From assembly GCA_016932295.1 (NCBI GenBank), contig JAFGDC010000562.1:1-16449 (forward strand): 16,449 nucleotides of DNA. The letters run 5' to 3'. This document shows positions 1-6,650 of this stretch, one piece after another (positions within the stretch are counted from its first letter, which is position 1; the number at the start of each line of letters is the position of its first letter). The notes under the pieces were generated by a model, which was not told the origin of the DNA, searched no databases, and saw nothing but the letters and a program-made list of their open reading frames with translations. The stretch comes from a candidate division CSSED10-310 bacterium (GTDB taxonomy: Bacteria; CSSED10-310; JAFGDC01). The translations under genes were made by a program, and so were the position numbers.

Positions 1-196
1 CCGGAGCCCAGTCGGGGATTCCGATGCTCGCCAGTATGGGAGTAACGGCGGCGGTGTCGCCGATCAGCAATGGCTCTGCGATGCCTTCCAGGACGGCCTG
101 GTGCAGGGCTTCAAGAGCAGTGTGGTCATCGGCCGCGGCCAGCACCACCCGCGCCGTGCACCCCTGGACTCGCTTGCGGATATCCTCAAATCTCAT
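1..196 (-). CDS. ptb: Phosphate butyryltransferase, N-terminal part (cut by window edge)
   Basis: The first 65 residues are visible, beginning MRFEDIRKRVQGCTARVVLA; the rest lies beyond base 1. The opening (short helix, then a VVLAAADD strand, a helix with EALHQAVLEGI, and LLIGD) matches the start of the phosphate acetyl/butyryltransferase family, which exchanges CoA for phosphate on acyl-CoA to give acyl phosphate. The start ATG overlaps the last 11 bases of the butyrate kinase gene and has a strong AGGAGGT site just upstream, so the two are translationally coupled. The pairing with buk favours a butyryl- or branched-acyl-specific enzyme over an acetyl one. Substrate specificity is inferred. 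Confidence 0.85.
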   Translation of the reverse strand, partial: MRFEDIRKRVQGCTARVVLAAADDHTALEALHQAVLEGIAEPLLIGDTAAVTPILASIGIPDWAP

Positions 197-1292
197 CCAC
201 TACCTCCTCTTCATACCTGCGGGGTTGTTCGAGCCCGGTGACGGTGCGCGCGGCGCCCTCAGCCAGCGCCTTGAGTTCGTCTTCCCCCGGGAAAATCATG
301 ACTGGCGCAATCCATTTAACCACCTCTTCCAGGTCAGTGGTGAAGTCTTTTTCATACGCTAACCCGCCGCCGATGACAACCGCATCCACGCGCCCGTCGA
401 GGACCGCAGCATACGCGCCGATCTCCTTTTTCACCTGGAGCAGCAGCGCGGAGTAAACCAGGTCCGCAGCCGCATCTCCATCCCGGCGCCGCCGGAGCAA
501 CTCGGGAAAATCATCGCTGCCGGTATAGGCGGCCAGGCCGCCCTTGCGCATGAGCGTGGCGTGCAGCTCTCTCTCCGGTATCCCGCCGGCCATGGCCCAT
601 TTCAGCAAGGCCCTGGTCGGCAATCCCCCGCTGCGCTGTGTGCCGAACGGACCCTCGCTGGCGGAGTCGTTCAGATCTATCATGCGCCCGTGGTGATGAC
701 TGGTGACCGATGCCCCGCTTCCCAGGTGCACACCCACCAGACTGAGTTCTTCATAGGCTTTGCCCAACCGGCGCGCCGCCGCCCGGCACATGGATTTTAT
801 ATTGAGCGCATGGGTCAGGCTGACCCGGTCAATACCGGGCATGCCGCTCAGGCGGGCTTCCGGCAGCAATTCGTCGGTGCTCACAGGATCCACGATGTAC
901 GCGGGGATCCCCAACGGCACCGCCAGTTGATGGGCCAGCAGCGCGCCCAGCAGGCTGGGGTGATCGGCCTGCACTCTGCCGGCGCGGATATGCCGGAGCA
1001 TGATCTCCGAAACCTCGTACACCCCACCCGGCATGGGTGCCAGCGGTCCGCCGCGGCCGGCAACCGACGCGAGGCGATCACGCGGCAGGTCATGAGCCCC
1101 GCAGGCGGCCAGCACCGCATCGCGACGAAATTCCTCCTGGGCCACTGTCGATGGAAATCGATCAAGCTCCTGGTAGCCGTGCCGGATATTCTCCGTCCAG
1201 TCTTCCTCCACCTGACCGGCCGCTGCCAGTCTGAACAGTCCGATCTTGGTGGAACCGCCGCCGGGATTGATACTCAGGATCATGTCACCCAT
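186..1292 (-). CDS. buk: Butyrate kinase (acetate/butyrate kinase family)
   Basis: A cytoplasmic kinase of 368 residues that moves phosphate from butyryl (or branched-chain acyl) phosphate to ADP, making ATP and a free acid. Family signatures are clear: the N-terminal ILSINPGGGSTKIGLF phosphate-binding strand, GRGGPLAPMPGGVYEV, IPAYIVDPVSTDELLPEAR, the HALNIKSMCRAAAR helix, VGVHLGSGASV, and SEGPFGTQRSGGLPT. The length suits Buk (about 355) better than acetate kinase (about 400). The open frame runs further upstream to 1403, but that part overlaps the synthetase gene. I place the start at 1292 because AAGGAG lies 10 bases upstream; an ATG at 1283 is the alternative. The gene begins 7 bases after the synthetase stop and overlaps ptb downstream. 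Actual substrate is unknown; operon context suggests acyl phosphates derived from amino acids. Confidence 0.92.
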   Translation of the reverse strand: MGDMILSINPGGGSTKIGLFRLAAAGQVEEDWTENIRHGYQELDRFPSTVAQEEFRRDAVLAACGAHDLPRDRLASVAGRGGPLAPMPGGVYEVSEIMLRHIRAGRVQADHPSLLGALLAHQLAVPLGIPAYIVDPVSTDELLPEARLSGMPGIDRVSLTHALNIKSMCRAAARRLGKAYEELSLVGVHLGSGASVTSHHHGRMIDLNDSASEGPFGTQRSGGLPTRALLKWAMAGGIPERELHATLMRKGGLAAYTGSDDFPELLRRRRDGDAAADLVYSALLLQVKKEIGAYAAVLDGRVDAVVIGGGLAYEKDFTTDLEEVVKWIAPVMIFPGEDELKALAEGAARTVTGLEQPRRYEEEVVDEI

Positions 1293-1299
1293 GGCGGGA

Positions 1300-3669
1300 T
1301 CACTCCTTCTGCTGCGCCAGCTTGCAACTGGCATAACGACCCAGGATGCGCATGGCGATATCCGACGACCGGAAGACCGGCACGCCTTTTGATTCCATGG
1401 CATCCGCCATGGGATTGAACAATGAACCGCTGTCCACCACCACTACCATCGACTTTTTCGTGCTGGAGAAGATCCTGGGGACATGGGCGGTGATGGAGGT
1501 TTCGGAAGTGATGAGCATGTTGGGGCGATCATTGGCGGCCAATGTTGCGATGGTGGGTGAGAGCGGCACGATACCCACCACCAGGTGATCCACGCCGGGA
1601 TCGTCCAGCAGCGCCTCGATGGCTTCCTTGTACAATGCATCCGAGGCGGTGGCCGTTACATCAAGGGGATTGCGAATATCGATGAGCGCATCGGCGCGGC
1701 TGCTCGCCATTGCTTCCTGCAGGCGGGTCCTGGTGGTGTTTGCGAGTTGTGCGAAGGTGAACCGGTAGTCGATGCCTTTGATGCTGTCGGCGATGCCCAC
1801 CGTCTCGAAACCGGCGTTGCTCATGGCGGCGACCCGCATCCCGTTGATAGGGCGTCCACGCAGGCAGGCGGCCACCCTGATGAGCGAGCTGAACTCAGTG
1901 AAAGTGTTGGCCACCATGACGCCTGCAGCCTTCATGACGGCTTCGCACACCGCGTAGTCGCCGGCGATGGACGCGGTGTGGCCGGAAGTGGCCCGGCGTC
2001 CTTCGGGGGTGCGCCCGGCCTTGTAAAAAATGACATCCTTGCCTGCCGCGACGGCCTTCCTGGCCAGCCTGGCGCAATCCAGTCCGTCCAGTGGCTTGAA
2101 ACCTTCCAGATAGACCGCGATCACCTCTATCCGCTCGTCATCGACAAAGTAGTTCAGGTAATCCGCCACCGTCAGATCGATCTGGTTGCCGGTGGAAATG
2201 GAAAACACCGGATTGAACCGTTCCAGGCCGCTGATTCTGGTGATGAGGAACGCTCCGCTCTGGGACAGGAACGCCACTTTGCCAACCGGTACTTTTGGAT
2301 TGGGCAGCTTGTTTTTCGGGATGAACAGCGTGTCGTACCTGCCGGGCCGTGATTGAATGCCCAGGCAGTTGCCACCGTTCAGTACCGGACCGCCCCACTC
2401 GGTGCTCCTGACACTGTCCACCGCTACCCTGATTCTTTCCTCAAGCGATTCTCCTCCCGCTTTTTCCGCCATCCCGCCGGGAATCAGGATGAGTGATTCC
2501 ACTTTCTTCAGGGCGCAGATCTCCTCGACAATCTCCGGCACCTGGGGGGCTGACACCGCCAGCACTCCCATGTCCACCCGGAACGGCACCGCCGCGATGG
2601 AATCGTAGCAGGTGACGCCGTCGATGGCATCGCCGCCGGGTTTGATGATCGCCACCCGGTCCGGGGGGAAGCCCTCGTTGAGGATGTTCTTCAAGATGAT
2701 GCGCCCGACGTTCATGCTTTTGCCCGACACGCCGTACACCACGATGCTTTCCGGTTCCAACAGGTTCCGGATCTTATGCACCGGCCTGGGGGTCAGGACG
2801 GGTGGTAGATCACCGAACCTGCACAAACCGTCCACCGCCACCAGTTCGCCCCCGGAAACGATGAAGGGATTCACCTCGAATTCCTTGATACAACAGTTGT
2901 CGGAACTCTGATCGAAGTGTCTGGCAAGGGTCTGGAATGCCCGGTACAGGTCGATGAATTGCTCGTCCCGGACCAGGCGTTTCTGATACCTGGTGCGACC
3001 GGTGGCTTTCTGGAAGATGATCGTCTGTGAGAACAGGTTCAGGAACTGCCCGGGAGTGGTGAGATGGGCGGAGACGATCGTGACGCCCCGGGGTTTCTCC
3101 ATGGCGCCGGCCAGGAGTTCGGTATCCACGCCGCCGGCGCCGGCGGTGATGATGTAGCCGAATTCTCTTGTCCAGCGCAGGCCCATGAAAATTTCACCGC
3201 CCAGGGATAGCTGATCGCCGCCGGCGAATTCCACCATGAGCACGCCCCTGAGATCATCACGGAACGCCCTTTCCAGCGCTTCGCCGGTCACTCCTTGATA
3301 GGCTTCCGGGCAGGGTGCGTCCGCCTCCAGCATGCGCCGGTAGGCGGCCGGCATCTCGGCCAGCATGGCGGCAAGAGCGGCGCCCACGGCATCCGGCTCG
3401 TTGGCTGCGATCCGCACGCCGCCCACGTCGGATTTGTGCGCCAGGTACGGGTGGACGGCCTTCAGCACCACCCGATCACCGGCCATCCCTCCGCATGCTT
3501 CACGCAGCATTCCAGGCGGCGCTCCGGAGACAGGCAGGAGTCGGGTGGTCAATACTTTGATCCCTAACTCAGCGAGCATTCCATATACTTGGTGTTCATA
3601 CAGCGCCGTGCGGTTCTCGCCGGCGGCCGCCTCCAGAATCCTGTCGAGCGAGTCCATTCCGCAGCTCAT
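1300..3669 (-). CDS. Fused ADP-forming acyl-CoA synthetase (ATP-grasp domain first)
   Basis: A 789-residue fused NDP-forming acyl-CoA synthetase: acyl-CoA + ADP + Pi gives acid + ATP + CoA. The N-terminal third (about 1-280) is the ATP-grasp (beta) part, with the HKSDVGGV motif carrying the second phosphohistidine (His78) and an EVNPF strand near 265-269. Residues about 303-430 are the CoA-binding Rossmann part (VVYGVSGKSMNVGRIIL). Residues about 460-785 are the succinyl-CoA-ligase-like part with LSQSGAF (468-474) and the catalytic histidine loop SGHTASIAGD (His564). Both relay histidines are present, so it should be active. In most fused bacterial enzymes the CoA-binding half comes first; here the order is reversed. 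The start overlaps the preceding small ORF as ATGA, with GAGGTG 5 bases upstream. Its place after iorAB suggests it conserves energy from the acyl-CoA made by the oxidoreductase. Confidence 0.93.
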   Translation of the reverse strand: MSCGMDSLDRILEAAAGENRTALYEHQVYGMLAELGIKVLTTRLLPVSGAPPGMLREACGGMAGDRVVLKAVHPYLAHKSDVGGVRIAANEPDAVGAALAAMLAEMPAAYRRMLEADAPCPEAYQGVTGEALERAFRDDLRGVLMVEFAGGDQLSLGGEIFMGLRWTREFGYIITAGAGGVDTELLAGAMEKPRGVTIVSAHLTTPGQFLNLFSQTIIFQKATGRTRYQKRLVRDEQFIDLYRAFQTLARHFDQSSDNCCIKEFEVNPFIVSGGELVAVDGLCRFGDLPPVLTPRPVHKIRNLLEPESIVVYGVSGKSMNVGRIILKNILNEGFPPDRVAIIKPGGDAIDGVTCYDSIAAVPFRVDMGVLAVSAPQVPEIVEEICALKKVESLILIPGGMAEKAGGESLEERIRVAVDSVRSTEWGGPVLNGGNCLGIQSRPGRYDTLFIPKNKLPNPKVPVGKVAFLSQSGAFLITRISGLERFNPVFSISTGNQIDLTVADYLNYFVDDERIEVIAVYLEGFKPLDGLDCARLARKAVAAGKDVIFYKAGRTPEGRRATSGHTASIAGDYAVCEAVMKAAGVMVANTFTEFSSLIRVAACLRGRPINGMRVAAMSNAGFETVGIADSIKGIDYRFTFAQLANTTRTRLQEAMASSRADALIDIRNPLDVTATASDALYKEAIEALLDDPGVDHLVVGIVPLSPTIATLAANDRPNMLITSETSITAHVPRIFSSTKKSMVVVVDSGSLFNPMADAMESKGVPVFRSSDIAMRILGRYASCKLAQQKE

Positions 3670-3983
3670 TCGTGCACCTCACAAGTAGATATTCGCAGAT
3701 AAAGCGCCCCTCGTGCGTAAAGAGATACTTCGTTCACCTTTCCCACCGGCATCTCCAGGCCAGTACGAGGACCGGCTGCCGGGCGTGATCTCGCGTTCAT
3801 CAACATCAACCCTTGCGGGTCAGCTCCGGCAGTCTCCGGCCTGCCATGATCGCCCACTCTCTTAACGGCTTCCATGATTGAACAGGAACCCCGCGATACA
3901 GTGGAATCCCTCATGTCGCACTTTTTCTGGATTCGCCCGTCAGCGTCCATCGACGCCCTGAACTCCTCTTGATGAGTGGTCAA
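3666..3983 (-). CDS. Doubtful small ORF filling the iorB-synthetase gap
   Basis: An open frame of 105 codons spans the whole gap between iorB and the acyl-CoA synthetase. It would start at a TTG overlapping the iorB stop (TTGA) and ends as ATGA on the synthetase start, which is what a coupled operon gene would look like. Against it: there is no good ribosome binding site before the TTG (the first ATG, at residue 12, has GAGGAG about 12 bases upstream), third positions are less GC-biased than in the neighbours, and the predicted peptide is Arg/Gly/Ser-rich with no recognisable domain. It is not the ACT-domain protein that often sits beside indolepyruvate oxidoreductases. The other two frames on this strand are broken early. 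It could be a lineage-specific small protein, a decayed gene, or a leader/spacer. Confidence 0.3.
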   Translation of the reverse strand: MTTHQEEFRASMDADGRIQKKCDMRDSTVSRGSCSIMEAVKRVGDHGRPETAGADPQGLMLMNARSRPAAGPRTGLEMPVGKVNEVSLYARGALYLRISTCEVHE

Positions 3984-4804
3984 TGGCCGAAGATCTGTTT
4001 AAGCTCTTCTACGCCTTCTTTCACCGCCTTGGTGATCACATCGACGGTTTCCCGGTTGCCGGGAATCAACTCCTTCATCTCCTCCAGCGCCACCCGCAGC
4101 GCCCCGCCCATGCCGGTGAACAACTCGGCCCAGGCCGTTTCAACACCGGCCTCGATGGAAGTGAGATCGAGGCGGGAACTCAATAATCGCGTCTGGGCGG
4201 GAGTCATGCCGGTTTCCAGGCAGCGCCGGTAGAATTCGCTGGCTGACCTGCCGGCATTGAAGGCGGCAAGGTTGACGGCGACAATCTTGTCCCCCTTTGA
4301 CTTGAAGAGGTGCACGATGAATTCTTCCACGTCCTCCGAGGAGAATGGCATGAGCGGCATGGCGGCGCCGACCATGACCATGTTCTCCGCGCGGCGGTTG
4401 CCGGCGTGTTTGGCCAGTGCCGCGCTGTCGATGGTAACGTGGTTGGGCAGCAATTCGATCTGCTCCAGGATCTTTTCATGCTCTGGATAATTGGGGATAT
4501 TGACGAAGGGCGTACTGCTCGTCACCAGCCAACCGTCCGGTTTGAGGTAATGAACATAACGGAGCGCTTCCATGGGCTCCACTCCCAGCACCAGGTCGGC
4601 CTTGCCCAGAGGAATCAGGTCACTGTGGATGATCTCGTCGGAGATCCGCAGGTGCGACTGAACGGCGCCGCCCCGCTGGGACATGCCGTGCACCTCGGCT
4701 TGCTTGAAGCGCAGTCCCTTCTTCATGGCCGCGTTGTCGATCACGAACGCGATGGAGAGGATGCCCTGACCACCGACTCCTGCCAAGATGATGTCCAGTT
4801 TCAT
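3980..4804 (-). CDS. iorB: Indolepyruvate:ferredoxin oxidoreductase-type beta subunit, extended C-terminus
   Basis: The gamma-type (KorC/PorG-like) subunit of a 2-oxoacid oxidoreductase, 274 residues. It pairs with IorA to turn aryl or branched 2-oxo acids plus CoA into acyl-CoA, CO2 and reduced carrier. The N-terminal glycine-rich loop AGVGGQGI (about 8-15), EVHGMSQRGGAVQSHLR (about 38-54) and the LVLGVEPMEALRY segment are classic for this subunit. The domain normally ends near residue 190-200; here about 75 further residues follow, helical and rich in Glu/Leu, with no cysteine cluster. The open frame extends upstream to 4990, but that is overlap with iorA; the start MKLDIILAG at 4804 has GGAGG 5 bases upstream and lies 10 bases after the iorA stop. 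Subunit identity is secure; the role of the tail is unknown. Confidence 0.92.
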   Translation of the reverse strand: MKLDIILAGVGGQGILSIAFVIDNAAMKKGLRFKQAEVHGMSQRGGAVQSHLRISDEIIHSDLIPLGKADLVLGVEPMEALRYVHYLKPDGWLVTSSTPFVNIPNYPEHEKILEQIELLPNHVTIDSAALAKHAGNRRAENMVMVGAAMPLMPFSSEDVEEFIVHLFKSKGDKIVAVNLAAFNAGRSASEFYRRCLETGMTPAQTRLLSSRLDLTSIEAGVETAWAELFTGMGGALRVALEEMKELIPGNRETVDVITKAVKEGVEELKQIFGH

Positions 4805-4814
4805 TGCGTCCTCC

Positions 4815-6404
4815 TTACTTGCTGTGCCGTCTGGCGATCTGCACGCAGAGCCGTTGCGCCAGGATGATGGACAAACCGCCATGCGCCAGTTCTTTGCGGA
4901 TGATGCGCACGTTCTCGTCATGATTGCGTGGAAGCGGCTCGATAATCTTGATGTGCCCGGGATCGGCGCCCAGGCCCACCAGCATGTCATGCAACGCGTT
5001 GCCGGTCTTCTGCGTCGGCTGGAAGCCGGTCATGGCGACGGTGCTGTTGTCCAGAATCACCACCGTGACGGGGACATCCTGCTTGATGGCATCGATGAGC
5101 GGCGTGATGCCGGAATGGGAAAAGGTGGAATCGCCGATGGCCGCCACCGCCGGCGTTACCCCGGCATGGGCGGCGCCCACCGCCATGCCGACACTGGCGC
5201 CCATGTCCACACAGGAGTGAATGGCGTTGTAGGGCGGATAAAACCCGAGCGTGTAACAACCGATGTCGGCGAACACCTTGGGTTCCCGGTACACCGACAA
5301 CGCCTCGTTCAGTGCCTTGTACGAATCGATGTGCGGGCAGCCGACACATAACGACGGCGGCCGGCTGGCGATCACCTCCGATGGTTTGCTGACGTTGGGC
5401 CGTGGATCGTTGCCCAAAGCCTCCCATACCAGGTCGGGATTCATTTCCCCCGTGCGCGGCAAGTGCCCGGATAACCGGCCGAAAATCTGCGTGCCCGGTA
5501 TCCCGAACATGCCCTTCAATTGACTCTCGATGAAAGGATATCCATCCTCGATGACAAGGATTCCAGCCACGTGATCCACCAGCTTCCGGATCTTCTCCAC
5601 GGGCAGCGGATAGATGGAAATCTTCAGAATCGATGGCGCATCTTCGCCGGAAAGGCTCTCCATCACGTAATTGTAGGCAATACCCGAGGCGATCACACCG
5701 AGCTTCTTGTTGTTCGGATTCAGCACCAATCGATTGTAGTCGCTCTCCTCCGACAATCGCAGAAAATGCTCCTGCTTGGCCACCAATTCCTTCAGGGCGA
5801 TCCGGGCATTGGAGGGCAGCAGCGTCCAGGAGGACAGGTTCTCGGGCCACTTGGCCTCGTTCTGCGGCCGCGGCTCGCTGACGGTGATGTCCGCGCGGCT
5901 GTGGGACAGCCTGGTCACCAGCCGAAGCAGCACCGGGATCTGGTATCGTTCCGAAAATTCGAAGGCGAGCCTGGTGAGATCATACGCCTCCTGCTGCGTG
6001 GAGGGTTCGAACACGGGTATCTGCGCAAACTGCCCGTAATAGCGGGTGTCCTGCTCGTTCTGCGAGGAGTGCATGCCGGGATCGTCAGCCACCGCCACCA
6101 CGATGCCGCCGTTGGCGCCGGTGTTGCCGGAATTCATGAACGGATCGGCCGCCACGTTCAACCCCACGTGCTTCATGGAGACGATCGCGCGCTTGCCCGC
6201 ATAGGACATGCCCAGCGCCTCCTCCATGGCCACTTTCTCGTTGGTTGACCACACCGCATGAATGTCATGCTTCCTGGCCATCTTGTGGACTGACTCAAAG
6301 ATTTCGGTGGCGGGCGTCCCCGGATACGAATAGGCGCCGCTGATGCCGGCGTGCACCGCGGCGAGGGCTACCGCCTCGTCTCCTAATACCAATTGTCTTG
6401 TCAT
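4815..6404 (-). CDS. iorA: Indolepyruvate:ferredoxin oxidoreductase-type alpha subunit lacking the ferredoxin domain
   Basis: The large thiamine-diphosphate subunit of a 2-oxoacid oxidoreductase, 529 residues. The N-terminal pyrimidine-binding part includes SGAYSYPGTPATEIFE (about 22-37) and the STNEKVAMEEALG acid-containing helix (53-65). A central transketolase-C-like part follows, then CVGCPH (353-358), and the diphosphate-binding part with GDSTFSHSG (424-432) and LDNSTVAMTG (451-460). Typical IorA proteins have about 600 residues and end with two [4Fe-4S] ferredoxin motifs (CxxCxxCxxxC). This one stops soon after AQRLCVQIARRHSK with no such motif. The stop is 10 bases from iorB, so the ferredoxin part was not simply frameshifted away. 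Electrons would therefore need a separate ferredoxin or partner. The gene begins the operon, about 85 bases below a candidate promoter; AAGGA precedes the ATG. Confidence 0.93.
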   Translation of the reverse strand: MTRQLVLGDEAVALAAVHAGISGAYSYPGTPATEIFESVHKMARKHDIHAVWSTNEKVAMEEALGMSYAGKRAIVSMKHVGLNVAADPFMNSGNTGANGGIVVAVADDPGMHSSQNEQDTRYYGQFAQIPVFEPSTQQEAYDLTRLAFEFSERYQIPVLLRLVTRLSHSRADITVSEPRPQNEAKWPENLSSWTLLPSNARIALKELVAKQEHFLRLSEESDYNRLVLNPNNKKLGVIASGIAYNYVMESLSGEDAPSILKISIYPLPVEKIRKLVDHVAGILVIEDGYPFIESQLKGMFGIPGTQIFGRLSGHLPRTGEMNPDLVWEALGNDPRPNVSKPSEVIASRPPSLCVGCPHIDSYKALNEALSVYREPKVFADIGCYTLGFYPPYNAIHSCVDMGASVGMAVGAAHAGVTPAVAAIGDSTFSHSGITPLIDAIKQDVPVTVVILDNSTVAMTGFQPTQKTGNALHDMLVGLGADPGHIKIIEPLPRNHDENVRIIRKELAHGGLSIILAQRLCVQIARRHSK

Positions 6405-6491
6405 GATCCTTCTGCTCCTGTTCGTGCCAGGCCTAACGCACTGTGCAATAATGTCACGGTGAAGGTTCCACGCGATTGATTTTTCCTTGGC

Positions 6492-6521
6492 ACTCTATCC
6501 GCGACGAGAGGCGATTGTCAA
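6492..6521 (-). promoter_or_regulatory. Candidate sigma-70 promoter of the iorA operon
   Basis: On the minus strand a perfect -35 TTGACA (6516-6521) is followed after 18 bases by TAGAGT (6492-6497, four of six matches to TATAAT). Transcription would begin near 6485, about 80 bases before the iorA ATG. It is the best such pair in the 246-base gap between iorA and the Thr/Pro-rich gene. The gap also holds a 12-bp palindrome CATCCCGGGATG (6551-6562), which could be an operator or part of a weak terminator for the upstream gene; no T-rich tract follows it on the minus strand. Confidence 0.5.
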
Positions 6522-6650
6522 TAATGGCGGGTGGACCCAAGTCCAATCTCCATCCCGGGATGCATTCGTTTTTTCATCCCACACTCCTGCGCGGCGCTCA
6601 TGTATGCCTCACGCCACGCCGGTGTCCCGCCTTCCCCGCTCACCCCCGGC

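Noticed and set aside
561..1418. 285-codon plus-strand frame opposite butyrate kinase
   Set aside because: It is an antisense shadow of a clearly identified gene, with no ribosome site or recognisable product.
1585..2352. 255-codon plus-strand frame opposite the acyl-CoA synthetase
   Set aside because: Antisense shadow in GC-rich coding DNA; the opposite strand has full family motifs.
6416..6431. Possible sigma-54 promoter before iorA (TGGCACGAACAGGAGC, minus strand)
   Set aside because: The -24 part fits, but the -12 is not TTGC, the spacing is off by one and it overlaps the ribosome-site region.
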